This document shows, in pieces, positions 32,540 through 41,490 of a stretch of 64,000 bases of DNA. Each line of letters opens with the position of its first letter. Position 1 is the first letter of the stretch. The notes under the pieces are model-generated. The model searched no databases. It was not told where the DNA came from and saw only the letters and a list, made by a program, of their open reading frames with translations. Location: contig CAWABB010000007.1 of NCBI GenBank assembly GCA_963780165.1, positions 186,001 to 250,000 on the forward strand, given 5' to 3'. The DNA comes from CAWABB01 sp963780165. Lineage in GTDB: Bacteria > Bacteroidota > Ignavibacteria > UBA10030 > UBA6906. The position numbers and the translations under genes are program-made.

Positions 32540-32974
32540 CTAAGGTAGGGAGTTTGTGCCGACGCCGACCCCGAATTCGAAGATGAGCTTTCCCCCATGC
32601 CACCCGGTGACCAGGACGGCTCCCAGGCCGACCATGTAGAGCAGCACAAACATCACCCGCCTGTTTCCCGTGATGCTCCCGCGGGCGCCCACCCTCCAGA
32701 GCGCCAATGAGGCGAAGACCGCGGCGCTCACAAAGGCCCCCTGCTGGTGTGTATCGAATGTCCCCCTCGCCGCATCGGGGATCACTTCGGATTGGCCAGC
32801 CAGCAAGCCTGTCCCCGCCGCAATCAGCAGCCCGAGCGTTCCAGCTGCCTGAAGCCACCATCCCAACTTCCCCGCATGACCTTCGCGCCGTGCCAGAGCC
32901 CATAGTTCCGCGATGAGTCCTACGGTGAGCAGGGCGATTGGGAAATGGACGAAGAATGGGTGAATGTTGGGCAT
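32540..32974 (-). CDS. DUF2231-family membrane protein
   Basis: A 144-residue protein with four membrane helices. It starts 'MPNIHPFFVHFPIALL', the typical opening of DUF2231, and has further histidines in DTHQQGA and TGWHGGK that could bind a metal or haem. Function unknown. It is convergent with ccmF and separated from it by about 230 bases in which I see neither a gene nor a clear terminator. bshB1 lies 85 bases upstream in the same direction. Confidence 0.8.
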   Translation of the reverse strand: MPNIHPFFVHFPIALLTVGLIAELWALARREGHAGKLGWWLQAAGTLGLLIAAGTGLLAGQSEVIPDAARGTFDTHQQGAFVSAAVFASLALWRVGARGSITGNRRVMFVLLYMVGLGAVLVTGWHGGKLIFEFGVGVGTNSLP

Positions 32975-33059
32975 AGTCCGGTACGTTCTGTCATGGATAC
33001 TCGTTTGGGGATGCCGGGTCTGGGGTACGAGATCAAAGATGCACGGTCAGGCTCCGCGG

Positions 33060-33779
33060 TCAGGGGTAGAGCGTGAGGATGTCGTCTACCTTGACCGGCC
33101 TGGGGGAATAAAAGGGCTCGCCGTACGCGACTCCGATCCGGTCGCCATAGTACGCAAGCCTGTTCTTCATGGATTGGAGGAAACCGGGGGCGCTCAGCAT
33201 CGTTTCCCTGTCACGGCTTTCTGGATTGAAGAACTGCGACCTGAAGGCCTGCATCGCCCTGAACGCCTCTTCGGCCTCGGCGGTGACGTCCACGATGAAA
33301 CTGGGGACGAATTGATGCCACTGCATGAAACAGAAGTACGCCTTTGGCCGGTGCGCCTCCTGTGGGACCCCGTCGTCCTCCGTAGCAAGCTTCTGCAGCC
33401 CGGCATAGAACCAGGACTCTCTGGCTAGCACATGGGCGTGCTCGTGATCCGGGTGCCGATCCATGTGAAAAGGGATGAAGAGTATTTCCGGGCGGTACCG
33501 CCTGATCAGGCGGATCACGTGTGTGCGCGTCTCGGGGTTGGACTCGATCCCCCCATCGGGCAATCCAAGGGACTCCCGAACGGACAGGCCGAGGATTCTC
33601 GAGGCTTCGGCGGCCTCTGCGGCCCGTATCTCCCTGCTCCCACGCGTCCCGAGCTCACCTTCAGTCAGATCCAGCACTCCAACATTCCGTCCTTGCTTGA
33701 CCAGTTTCAGGATAGTGCCGCCGCACGTAAGTTCCACGTCGTCCGGATGTGCCCCGATTGCCAGCACGTCGAGTTTCAT
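33060..33779 (-). CDS. bshB1: Bacillithiol biosynthesis deacetylase BshB1
   Basis: A 239-residue zinc-dependent LmbE/PIG-L family deacetylase that removes the acetyl group from GlcNAc-malate, the second step of bacillithiol synthesis. The zinc motif is AIGAHPDDVEL (AHPDD) at the N-terminus, with 'DRHPDHEHAHVL' as the second metal/catalytic segment, and 'LTEGELGTRGS' as the BshB1 signature. The start at 33779 places AHPDD at residue ~10 as in the family. bshA and bshC are not in the window. It is divergent from xseA. Confidence 0.92.
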   Translation of the reverse strand: MKLDVLAIGAHPDDVELTCGGTILKLVKQGRNVGVLDLTEGELGTRGSREIRAAEAAEASRILGLSVRESLGLPDGGIESNPETRTHVIRLIRRYRPEILFIPFHMDRHPDHEHAHVLARESWFYAGLQKLATEDDGVPQEAHRPKAYFCFMQWHQFVPSFIVDVTAEAEEAFRAMQAFRSQFFNPESRDRETMLSAPGFLQSMKNRLAYYGDRIGVAYGEPFYSPRPVKVDDILTLYP

Positions 33780-33805
33780 GAGTTCTGCGCTCCAGATAAT
33801 CGACA

Positions 33806-33834
33806 AATATAGCAGGATGGAGTGTGGAAGGCAA
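33806..33834 (-). promoter_or_regulatory. Putative bshB1 promoter
   Basis: On the minus strand TTGCCT (33834-33829), a 17-base spacer and TATATT (33811-33806), 27 bases before the bshB1 ATG. It shares the TATATT -10 box seen before secG, tRNA-Lys and the first gene. Confidence 0.5.
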
Positions 33835-33850
33835 AGACAATAAATTTCCG

Positions 33851-33856
33851 TATATT
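33851..33856 (+). promoter_or_regulatory. TATATT box before xseA
   Basis: TTTCCG followed by TATATT, 25 bases before the chosen xseA start. No good -35 box is seen at 16-18 bases. The position implies a very short 5' untranslated region and argues against a start codon upstream of 33856. Confidence 0.4.
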
Positions 33857-33880
33857 GGCGAGAACCTTCAGAGAATGCCG

Positions 33881-35086
33881 ATGAAGCAAAGGGATGTAAG
33901 TACATTGACCGTCAGTGAGCTAACACGATCCATCAAGATGCTTCTGGAAGGGAGTCTGCCGCCAGTCGTGGTGACGGGGGAACTCTCAAACGTGAAGCTT
34001 CACAGTTCCGGGCATCTCTACTTCACGCTCAAGGACGAGTCGTCCCAGATATCCGGGGTCATGTGGAGAAGCCGTGTGACCGGACTCGCATTCCAGCCGG
34101 TCGACGGGATGAAAGTCCTGGTTTCGGGCAGGGTGACGGTGTATGAGGTTCGAGGCGTATACCAGCTGGATGCGACCTCCATGCGGCTGGCCGGGGCCGG
34201 AGAACTTCAGATGGCCTTCGATGCGTTGAAGCAGAAGCTGATGGCCGAGGGGCTCTTTGACAATGCGAGAAAGCGGGCGCTTCCGCGGATTCCGTCACGC
34301 ATCGGGATCGTCACGTCGACGACGGGGGCAGTTCTCCACGATATCCTGACGGTTCTGCGGCGGCGATACCCGGCAGTCACCGTCATCCTGAATCCCGCAA
34401 AGGTCCAGGGCGACGGCGCGGCATCCGACATCGTGAAGGCGTTGCGTGAGCTCAACGCATTCGGACAGGCCGATGTCATCATCCTGGCCCGGGGCGGGGG
34501 TTCCCTCGAGGACCTCTGGGCATTCAACGAAGAGCCTGTGGCACGCGCGATTGCCGCGTCCCGTATCCCCGTGGTTTCGGCGATAGGTCATGAGACCGAC
34601 TTCACGATCGCCGATTTCGTTGCAGACCTTCGGGCGCCGACGCCTTCCGCAGCCGCGGAAATGGTCGTCCCGGACCGACGCGCAATTCTTGAAATTGTTC
34701 GTGGTTCTTGGTATAGTATCGCATCTTCCATGCAAGAAGCGCTCACCGTCCGCAGGGACACGATCCGCCACCTCCTCCAGAGCTACGCTTTCAACAGGCC
34801 AGTCGATTCACTTCGTCAATCCTCCCAACGCATTGATGAGCTGATGCGCTCCCTGGCCAGGGCGGGGTCGCACTACCTGGCGTTGACGGGGGCGCAAGTC
34901 GCCGGGCTGCGCGACAGGATTGCCGCGCTTGATCCGGCGCTCGCGCTGAAGCGCGGCTATGTGATCGTGCTCCGGGACAGCAGGATTCTGGGCTCCAGCA
35001 GGGAGCTCGCGGTGGACGACAGGGTCGATCTGCGGTTTCATGACGGGACCGTTCATTCTACGGTGACAGGACCGGACAGGCGATGA
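33881..35086 (+). CDS. xseA: Exodeoxyribonuclease VII large subunit
   Basis: Catalytic subunit of exonuclease VII, which degrades single-stranded DNA. About 401 residues. The N-terminal OB-fold is seen in 'VVVTGELSNVKLHSSGHLYFTLKDESSQI', followed by the catalytic domain with 'IGIVTSTTGAVLHDIL', 'ILARGGGSLEDLWAFNEEPVARAIA' and 'SAIGHETDFTIADFVADLRAPTPSAAAE'. The start is ATG 33881 (GAGA six bases upstream); ATG 33875 and GTG 33824 are in frame but worse placed. It overlaps xseB by four bases. Confidence 0.95.
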   Translation: MKQRDVSTLTVSELTRSIKMLLEGSLPPVVVTGELSNVKLHSSGHLYFTLKDESSQISGVMWRSRVTGLAFQPVDGMKVLVSGRVTVYEVRGVYQLDATSMRLAGAGELQMAFDALKQKLMAEGLFDNARKRALPRIPSRIGIVTSTTGAVLHDILTVLRRRYPAVTVILNPAKVQGDGAASDIVKALRELNAFGQADVIILARGGGSLEDLWAFNEEPVARAIAASRIPVVSAIGHETDFTIADFVADLRAPTPSAAAEMVVPDRRAILEIVRGSWYSIASSMQEALTVRRDTIRHLLQSYAFNRPVDSLRQSSQRIDELMRSLARAGSHYLALTGAQVAGLRDRIAALDPALALKRGYVIVLRDSRILGSSRELAVDDRVDLRFHDGTVHSTVTGPDRR

Positions 35087-35331
35087 CTGCAAAGAAGAAA
35101 GACGAAGCCCCGATGCCATTCGAGGATGCGCTGAAGCGTCTGGAAGCGATCGTCCAGCAGCTCGAAAGGGGAGATGTCCCGCTCGAGAAGTCGATCGCGC
35201 TGTACGAAGAGGGCATCCAGCTTTCGAGAACCTGTGCCGAACACCTGGCAAAGGCCGAGCTGACCGTGAAGCGGTTGTCGAAGGAGCTGGACGGGAGCTT
35301 GATCCTCCGGGACGACGAGGCCGGTCAATGA
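35083..35331 (+). CDS. xseB: Exodeoxyribonuclease VII small subunit
   Basis: An 82-residue helical protein that binds XseA. The family core is 'FEDALKRLEAIVQQLERGDVPLEKSIALYEEG'. It overlaps xseA and dxs by four bases each, so all three are translationally coupled, an order common in bacteria. Confidence 0.95.
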   Translation: MTAKKKDEAPMPFEDALKRLEAIVQQLERGDVPLEKSIALYEEGIQLSRTCAEHLAKAELTVKRLSKELDGSLILRDDEAGQ

Positions 35332-37223
35332 GCCAGCACAGTTACCCGTATCTCGACAGGGTCACGTTTCCTGCCGACTTCCGGTCCTTCACCCCGCATG
35401 AGCTCAAGGGGCTGTGTGCCGACGTCCGGGAGTACCTGATCGAAGTCGTCTCGCGTACCGGCGGGCACCTGGGCGCCGGGCTTGGTGCCGTTGAGCTGAC
35501 CGTCGCCCTGCACCACGTCTTCAATACGCCGCACGACAAGATCGTCTTCGATACCGGGCATCAGGCCTATCCGCACAAGATCCTGACGGGACGGAAAGAC
35601 AGGCTCGCGACGATCCGCCAGTACGGCGGGTTGAGCGGCTTCCTGAAGCGCTCGGAGAGCGAGTTCGATACGTTCGGCGCCGGGCACGCAAGCACCGCGA
35701 TCTCCGCCGCGGTCGGCATGGTGGCGGCGCGCGAGCTGAAGGGCGACAACTACAAGGTCATTGCCGTGGTGGGCGACGGCTCCATGACCGGCGGGATGGT
35801 GTACGAGGGGATGAACAACGCCGGCATCATGAAGAAGGACCTCATCGTCATCCTGAACGACAACAACATGTCGATCGCTCCGAACGTGTGGGCGATCTCC
35901 AACTACTTCACGGAGTTCATCGCCAACCCGTCGTACAACCGGTTCAAGAGCCGCGTCTATGACCTGACGGGGAAGCTCGAGCACTGGGGCGACCGGATCA
36001 GGAGCGCGGCCGCGCGGGTTGAAGAGGGGATCAAGGTCATCGTGACACCCGGGATGCTCTTCGAGGCGCTTGGATTCAGATACTTCGGCCCCATCAACGG
36101 GCACAACATCACCCAGCTCGTGCGGATCTTCCAGGAGATCAAAGAATACCGCGGTCCGATCCTCGTCCACATGATCACGAAGAAAGGGAAGGGATACGCT
36201 CCTGCGGAGGCGGACGTCCAGAAGCTGCACGGCGTCACGCCGTTCGACAAGGTCACGGGCGTTTCGCCGAAGAAGTCTGAGGGCGCACCGTCGTACACCA
36301 AGGTCTTCGGTCAGGCGGTTCTCCAGCTCGCCAGGGAACATCCGCGCGTGGTCGCGCTCACGGCCGCGATGCCTGACGGGACAGGCCTCGATGTTCTGCA
36401 GCGCGAGATGCCGTCCCGGTTTTACGACGTCGGTATCGCGGAGGAACACGGCGTGACGTTCTCCGCCGGCCTCGCGACCGAAGGGTGTGTGCCGATCGTG
36501 GCCATCTACTCGTCGTTCCTGCAACGGGCGTTCGATCAAATGATCCACGACGTCGCCCTCCAGCAGCTCCATGTCGTCTTTGCCCTCGACCGCGCCGGAC
36601 TTGTCGGGGCCGACGGGCCCACCCACCACGGAACGTTCGACCTCAGCTACCTGCGCATGATCCCCGGCATGGTGGTCATGGCCCCGCGGGACGAGAGCGA
36701 ACTGCGCGACATGCTCTACACGGCCGTCATGCACGAAGGAGGCCCGGTGGCTGTCCGGTATCCGCGGGGGTCGGGCGTGGGCGTTCCGTTGAAACCGGGG
36801 TTCGATGCCCTCCCGATCGGCAAGGCCGTGCTCGAACGGCCGGGGAAAGACATCGCTGTGCTCGCGATCGGAGACACGGTGGTGCCATCCGGGATTGCGG
36901 CCGATGCCCTCGCTGCGAAAGGCATTGACGCGGAAGTCGTCAATATGCGGTTCGTGAAGCCGCTGGACGCGGACATGCTGCGCTCGGTCGCCGCGCGATT
37001 CAAGAAGATCCTGACGGTTGAGCACAATACCGTCCTTGGCGGATTTGGAAGTGCGGTCAGCGAATTCCTCGTGTCGGAGGGGGTGAGCGGGGTGGAGATG
37101 CGGCACCATGGACTTCCCGACCGGTTTGTTGACCATGGGTCGCCGGCGGAACTTGCGGCGGAGGTCGGGCTGGATCCGGCAGGGATCAGCCGTGTCATCG
37201 TTGACTTCATGAATCGGGACTGA
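35328..37223 (+). CDS. dxs: 1-deoxy-D-xylulose-5-phosphate synthase
   Basis: A thiamine-diphosphate enzyme that condenses pyruvate and glyceraldehyde 3-phosphate, the first step of the MEP isoprenoid pathway. 631 residues, normal length. The ThDP/Mg motif is GDGSMTGGM extended to NDNNMS; the pyrimidine domain has 'DVGIAEEHGVTFSAGLA' with the catalytic glutamate, and the C-terminal part has 'GADGPTHHGTFDLSYLR' and 'TVEHNTVLGGFGSAV'. Overlaps xseB by four bases; the oxidoreductase gene starts two bases after its stop. Confidence 0.97.
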   Translation: MSQHSYPYLDRVTFPADFRSFTPHELKGLCADVREYLIEVVSRTGGHLGAGLGAVELTVALHHVFNTPHDKIVFDTGHQAYPHKILTGRKDRLATIRQYGGLSGFLKRSESEFDTFGAGHASTAISAAVGMVAARELKGDNYKVIAVVGDGSMTGGMVYEGMNNAGIMKKDLIVILNDNNMSIAPNVWAISNYFTEFIANPSYNRFKSRVYDLTGKLEHWGDRIRSAAARVEEGIKVIVTPGMLFEALGFRYFGPINGHNITQLVRIFQEIKEYRGPILVHMITKKGKGYAPAEADVQKLHGVTPFDKVTGVSPKKSEGAPSYTKVFGQAVLQLAREHPRVVALTAAMPDGTGLDVLQREMPSRFYDVGIAEEHGVTFSAGLATEGCVPIVAIYSSFLQRAFDQMIHDVALQQLHVVFALDRAGLVGADGPTHHGTFDLSYLRMIPGMVVMAPRDESELRDMLYTAVMHEGGPVAVRYPRGSGVGVPLKPGFDALPIGKAVLERPGKDIAVLAIGDTVVPSGIAADALAAKGIDAEVVNMRFVKPLDADMLRSVAARFKKILTVEHNTVLGGFGSAVSEFLVSEGVSGVEMRHHGLPDRFVDHGSPAELAAEVGLDPAGISRVIVDFMNRD

Positions 37224-37225
37224 GG

Positions 37226-38230
37226 ATGGATCGCATTCGCGTCGGCGTCGTCGGCCTTGGATGGGTGTCACAGGTTGTGCATCTTCCCATACTCCTCAAA
37301 CTGCCGGAAGCCCAGCTCGTGGCTGTCTGCGACAGGGACCGCTCAAAGGCGAGGCTCGTTGCGGAAAAATTCGGACTCGATCGCGTCTATTCCGACGTGA
37401 ACCAGATGCTCGAAACGGAAGACCTGCACGCGGTGGTGGTCTGCACCTCTACCGACGCGCATCGCGAAGTCACCGTGGCGTGTATGCGTGCCGGTAAGGA
37501 CGTGCTTGTCGAAAAGCCGATCGCACGAACGCACACCGAAGCGGCAGAGATGGCGGCCGTGGCGCGGGAGACGAAGCGGAAACTGATGGTGGGGATGAAC
37601 CACAGGTTCCGGCCCGACTCCATGATCCTGAAAGGATTCATCGAAGGGAATGAGCTCGGAAAGATCTTCTACACGCGAGCGGGATGGCTCAGAAAGCGGA
37701 GCACCGCCGGCGCGTGGGGCATTCAGAGAGAAAAATCCGGCGGCGGGGCGTTCATTGATCTCGGCATCGTTATCCTGGACATGGCGCTCTGGATGACGGG
37801 CTTCCCGGATATCCGCCGGGTGAGCGCGACGCAGTACCACCACCGCACGAAAAAGGTGGAGGATACGTCGATCGTTGCGCTCACCTTCAAGAACGGCTCC
37901 CGGATGCACATCGAAGTGAGCTGGTCGATGGCGCTGGACGAGGACTCGTATTTCTACCATGTGTTCGGGAGCGACGGGAGCGCGTCCGTCAATCCGTTCC
38001 GGATCTACAAAGACCTGAACGGGACCGTCGTGAACCTGACGCCGACGAAGATCGAACACCCGCACAATATGTTCAAACGATCGTACGAAAACGAGCTCCG
38101 GCATTTCCTCGGGTCCGTGCGGGAGCTGCACCCCGTGATTTCCACTGCCGATGAAGCCGTCCAACGGATGAGAATCGTGGAAGCCGTCTACAAGTCCGCC
38201 CGCCTCGGGAAGGACGTCCTCCTCTCCTGA
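37226..38230 (+). CDS. Gfo/Idh/MocA-family NAD(P)-dependent oxidoreductase
   Basis: A 334-residue enzyme with an N-terminal Rossmann fold (VGVVGLGWVSQVVHLP, residues ~5-20) and the family's 'VLVEKPIART' segment carrying the conserved EKP. The C-terminal alpha/beta domain follows. Substrates of this family are mostly sugars, inositol or sugar nucleotides and cannot be assigned here. It starts two bases after dxs and is followed after 11 bases by the response regulator. Confidence 0.85.
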   Translation: MDRIRVGVVGLGWVSQVVHLPILLKLPEAQLVAVCDRDRSKARLVAEKFGLDRVYSDVNQMLETEDLHAVVVCTSTDAHREVTVACMRAGKDVLVEKPIARTHTEAAEMAAVARETKRKLMVGMNHRFRPDSMILKGFIEGNELGKIFYTRAGWLRKRSTAGAWGIQREKSGGGAFIDLGIVILDMALWMTGFPDIRRVSATQYHHRTKKVEDTSIVALTFKNGSRMHIEVSWSMALDEDSYFYHVFGSDGSASVNPFRIYKDLNGTVVNLTPTKIEHPHNMFKRSYENELRHFLGSVRELHPVISTADEAVQRMRIVEAVYKSARLGKDVLLS

Positions 38231-38241
38231 AAGGGGATACC

Positions 38242-38928
38242 GTGAAGAAGAAAGTTCTCGTTGTCGACGACGAGCGGGACATTGTCGATCTCATCCGATA
38301 CAACCTGACGAAGGAAGGCCTCGACGTCACGGCCGCCTATAACGGCAAGGAAGCGCTCGAGAAGGCAGCGCTGATTCCCGACCTCATCATCCTCGACCTC
38401 ATGATGCCCGTGCTCGACGGATTCGAGACCTGCAAGCGCATCAAGGCCGACGCACGCACCTCGAAAATCCCACTCGTGTTCCTGACAGCAAGCTCGAGCG
38501 AAGCAGACGAAGTGATCGGACTTGAACTGGGAGCAGACGACTACATCCAGAAACCGATCAGTCCGCGCAAGCTTGTCGCGCGCGTCAAAGCGGCTTTACG
38601 GCGCACAGAACAGGGAGCAGAGGAGCAACCGGACCAGCCCATCATCCGGATCGGGCGTATGGAAATCAACCGAACCAACTACACCGTGCATCTGGGGAAG
38701 AAAGAGATCTTCTTCCCGCGGAAGGAGTTCGAAATCCTCGCGCTGCTCGCCTCAAACAGGGGGAAGGTGTTTACCCGCGATGTGCTCCTGAGCCAGGTGT
38801 GGGGGAGCGAGGTCGTCGTCATCGACCGGACCGTGGATGTCCATATCCGCAAGATCCGCGAGAAGCTGGGCGAGGAAGGCCCGCAAATCGATACGATCAA
38901 GGGTGTCGGGTACCGGCTTCGCGAATGA
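38242..38928 (+). CDS. OmpR/PhoB-type response regulator
   Basis: A 228-residue two-component regulator. The receiver has the acidic pair in VVDDERD, the phosphorylated aspartate in LIILDLMMP (near residue 53), Thr in FLTASS and Lys in YIQKPIS. The C-terminal winged-helix domain (about residues 130-227) ends 'GEEGPQIDTIKGVGYRLRE', close to PhoB. It forms a pair with the kinase that follows. The start is GTG with AAAGGGG upstream. No target operon is evident in the window. Confidence 0.93.
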   Translation: MKKKVLVVDDERDIVDLIRYNLTKEGLDVTAAYNGKEALEKAALIPDLIILDLMMPVLDGFETCKRIKADARTSKIPLVFLTASSSEADEVIGLELGADDYIQKPISPRKLVARVKAALRRTEQGAEEQPDQPIIRIGRMEINRTNYTVHLGKKEIFFPRKEFEILALLASNRGKVFTRDVLLSQVWGSEVVVIDRTVDVHIRKIREKLGEEGPQIDTIKGVGYRLRE

Positions 38929-38960
38929 TTCACGGCAGATTCACGGCAGACTCACGGCAG
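38928..38960 (+). repeat. 11-bp tandem repeat, three copies, between response regulator and kinase
   Basis: ATTCACGGCAG, ATTCACGGCAG and ACTCACGGCAG stand head to tail from the last base of the response-regulator stop to six bases before the kinase ATG. They fill nearly the whole translation-initiation region of the kinase, which has no clear Shine-Dalgarno. A change in copy number would alter the spacing but not the frame of either gene. Confidence 0.85.
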
Positions 38961-38965
38961 ACCCT

Positions 38966-40402
38966 ATGACCCTCCGTCGCAAAATCACCCTCACGTACGT
39001 CGCCGTCACCGTCCTCGGTGTGGCCGTTGTCAGCCTGATCACCTCCATGCAGGTCTCCAGGTTTCTCGACCGCCGGGCTGCGGCTGCAGCCCAATCTCAG
39101 GTGGACGTTCTGGCAACGCTCATCGAGAATCGCACCCTGATCATCGATCCGGCCGGTTCGCAGGACGCCACCCTCTCCGAGCTCGCCCGGATCATGGACG
39201 TCCGAATCACGATCATCGACTCCGCCGGCAACGTCAGGTATGACTCAAAGGTCCCGCGGAGCGAGCTGGGGCTATTGGACAACCATCTCAACAGGCCTGA
39301 AATTCTGGAGGCGCATGTGCGCTCCAAAGGGAGGGCCGACAGGCATTCGGCCACTCTGGACGCCGACCTGCTCTACTACGCGAGAGCCCTCAGGATGGGG
39401 TCGGAAGGCCTGCAGGGCGGATACGTGCGAGCCGCGATCAGTGTCGAGGAGCTTTCGGCCTTCTCTGCCAGCGTCCAGAGGGTCATCTGGGCTGTCGGTC
39501 TCGTGACTATCGTATCGCTTCTTGTCGTCAGTTCCCAGGTCGCAAAACGCATCACGAAGCCTATCCAGCAGATTGCGGCGACCGCCGATGCCATCAAAGG
39601 CGGCGATGTGCTGCAGCGCGTCCAGGTGACCTCGGATGACGAGATCGGGAGGCTCGCGACGGGAATCAATGACATGGCGGAGAAGCTCGGGAACGATATC
39701 GAGAAATTTCGCAAGCTCGAGCGGGTTCGAAGCGAGTTCCTGGCAAATGTTTCCCACGAGCTCCGGACGCCAATCTTCTCGATTCAGGGGTTTCTTGAGA
39801 CTCTTTTGGATGGTGCAGTGGACGACCCCCATGTGAACCGGGAGTTTCTGGAAAAAGCCCATCACCACGCAAACCGGCTAAATACGCTCCTGTCGGACCT
39901 CATCGAGATCTCGCGCATCGAATCGGGCGAAATGAAGATGAGCTTCAGGTACTTCTCTCTCTCCGAATTCCTCCAGCAGGTCGTGCAGGAAATGCAGCCG
40001 CAAGCGGCCAAGAAATCGCTCTCGCTGGAGCTTGTCACGGCGGTCCCGCACGACGAGAAGGTGTACGGCGACCGTGAGCGACTGAAACAGGTCATGATCA
40101 ACCTGATCGACAATGCCGTCAAGTATACGGAGCCTGGCGGGTTGATCAGCGTACGAACTTCCCGGGAGGGGACCAGGGTAGCTATCCACGTTCAGGACAC
40201 GGGATGCGGCATCGCGCAGGAACATCAGGGAAGGATATTCGAGCGGTTCTACCGGGTGGATCGCGATCGATCACGGGAAGTCGGTGGAACCGGACTCGGT
40301 CTCGCGATTGTCAAACACATCGTTGAGGCGCACGGCGGGACGATCAGGGTCGAGAGCGAGGCTGGAAAAGGAAGCACCTTTACGTATACATTGAAGCAAT
40401 GA
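38966..40402 (+). CDS. PhoR-like membrane sensor histidine kinase
   Basis: A 478-residue kinase. Two membrane helices (about residues 9-29 and 172-192) flank a periplasmic sensor domain; a HAMP domain follows (about 195-245), then HisKA with the phospho-accepting His in SHELRTPIFSIQGF (His ~263), and the HATPase_c domain with DTGCGIAQEHQGRIFERFYR and GGTGLGLAIVKHI. No PAS domain is obvious. The start at 38966 begins the first membrane helix; earlier in-frame codons lie inside the regulator gene. Its last four bases overlap ribD. Confidence 0.92.
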   Translation: MTLRRKITLTYVAVTVLGVAVVSLITSMQVSRFLDRRAAAAAQSQVDVLATLIENRTLIIDPAGSQDATLSELARIMDVRITIIDSAGNVRYDSKVPRSELGLLDNHLNRPEILEAHVRSKGRADRHSATLDADLLYYARALRMGSEGLQGGYVRAAISVEELSAFSASVQRVIWAVGLVTIVSLLVVSSQVAKRITKPIQQIAATADAIKGGDVLQRVQVTSDDEIGRLATGINDMAEKLGNDIEKFRKLERVRSEFLANVSHELRTPIFSIQGFLETLLDGAVDDPHVNREFLEKAHHHANRLNTLLSDLIEISRIESGEMKMSFRYFSLSEFLQQVVQEMQPQAAKKSLSLELVTAVPHDEKVYGDRERLKQVMINLIDNAVKYTEPGGLISVRTSREGTRVAIHVQDTGCGIAQEHQGRIFERFYRVDRDRSREVGGTGLGLAIVKHIVEAHGGTIRVESEAGKGSTFTYTLKQ

Positions 40403-41481
40403 AGTCTAACCATATTGAATATATGAGGGAGTGCTTTCGCCTTGCAATAATGGGCGAGGGTATGGTCAGCCCGAATCCGCTTGTAGGTGCCGTGCTCGTA
40501 CGCGGCGGGAGGATCGTCGGGCGCGGGTATCACCGCCGTTTCGGCGGGCCGCATGCGGAGGTCGAGTGCCTCAGGAATGCCCGGGGCCAGGTGGCAGGGG
40601 CGACGCTGTATGTGAACCTTGAACCGTGCTCACATTTCGGCAAAACCCCGCCCTGTGCGGATATGATCATCCGATCAGGGATTCGAAAAGTCGTGGTGGC
40701 GACGGCGGACCCAAACCCGAGGGTGTCAGGCCGGGGCATTCGCCGGCTGCGAAGCGCTGGCATTGTGGTGGATGTCGGAGTCCTCGAAGAGGACGCTCGC
40801 AATCTGAACAGGTCATTCTTTCTGCATATTGCCCGCCGGCGACCGTACGTGCACGTGAAGATCGCGCAAACCCTGGACGGGATGATAGCCTCGCGGTCGG
40901 GCAGGCCGCGGTGGATTTCGTCGAGGGAATCCAGGGCGATGGTGCATCGCTGGCGATCCCAGTATGATGCGGTGCTGGTGGGCGTCGGAACGGTCATTGC
41001 CGATGACCCGCGACTAACGGTCCGCATGCACAAGGGCCGGAATCCAGCGACGGTTATCCTTGACGGGGGTCTCAGGGTTCCGGAGGACGCTGCGTTGTTC
41101 AAGGCCGATCGCCACGTCTTCGTCATCACTTCCGCAAGTGCGTTGACTCGCCATGTCAGGAAGGCAAAAAGACTTGAGAAGCTAGGCGCTATTCTGCTTG
41201 GAATAGGAGGTTCTGGTATTGCACTCAACCTATATCAAGCGATGAAAGCCCTCTATCATCATAACATCGGCTCGGTTTTGGTGGAAGGCGGGCGAGAAGT
41301 GTTCTCACAGTTCCTTCGCCGTGGGCCGGTTGACGAGTTGAGCATTTTCCTGGCGCCAACGGTCATGGGGCATGGAATTTCCGCGGTGACGAACGCCGGC
41401 CGCCGGCACTCCACGGTCCGCTTCAGCCGCTGGTCCGCGATGCCTGTCGGCCGTGACATCCTCATTCAGGCGTTTCGATAG
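40399..41481 (+). CDS. ribD: Bifunctional riboflavin deaminase/reductase RibD
   Basis: Carries out two steps of riboflavin synthesis: pyrimidine deamination and ribosyl side-chain reduction. 360 residues. The deaminase zinc site is HAEVECL and PCSHFGKTPPC (residues ~50-90); the reductase domain begins near 150 ('VHVKIAQTLDGMIA') and has 'VLVEGGREVFSQFL'. The ATG overlaps the kinase stop by four bases. ribE follows after nine bases. No FMN riboswitch is visible upstream because the gene is embedded in the operon. Confidence 0.95.
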   Translation: MKSNHIEYMRECFRLAIMGEGMVSPNPLVGAVLVRGGRIVGRGYHRRFGGPHAEVECLRNARGQVAGATLYVNLEPCSHFGKTPPCADMIIRSGIRKVVVATADPNPRVSGRGIRRLRSAGIVVDVGVLEEDARNLNRSFFLHIARRRPYVHVKIAQTLDGMIASRSGRPRWISSRESRAMVHRWRSQYDAVLVGVGTVIADDPRLTVRMHKGRNPATVILDGGLRVPEDAALFKADRHVFVITSASALTRHVRKAKRLEKLGAILLGIGGSGIALNLYQAMKALYHHNIGSVLVEGGREVFSQFLRRGPVDELSIFLAPTVMGHGISAVTNAGRRHSTVRFSRWSAMPVGRDILIQAFR

Positions 41482-41490
41482 GGAGGGCGT

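Noticed and set aside
35325..37271. A 648-codon open frame on the minus strand opposite dxs
   Set aside because: It mirrors dxs, a clear family member on the plus strand. Long antisense frames are expected in high-GC DNA; its translation is arginine/histidine/aspartate-rich without domains.
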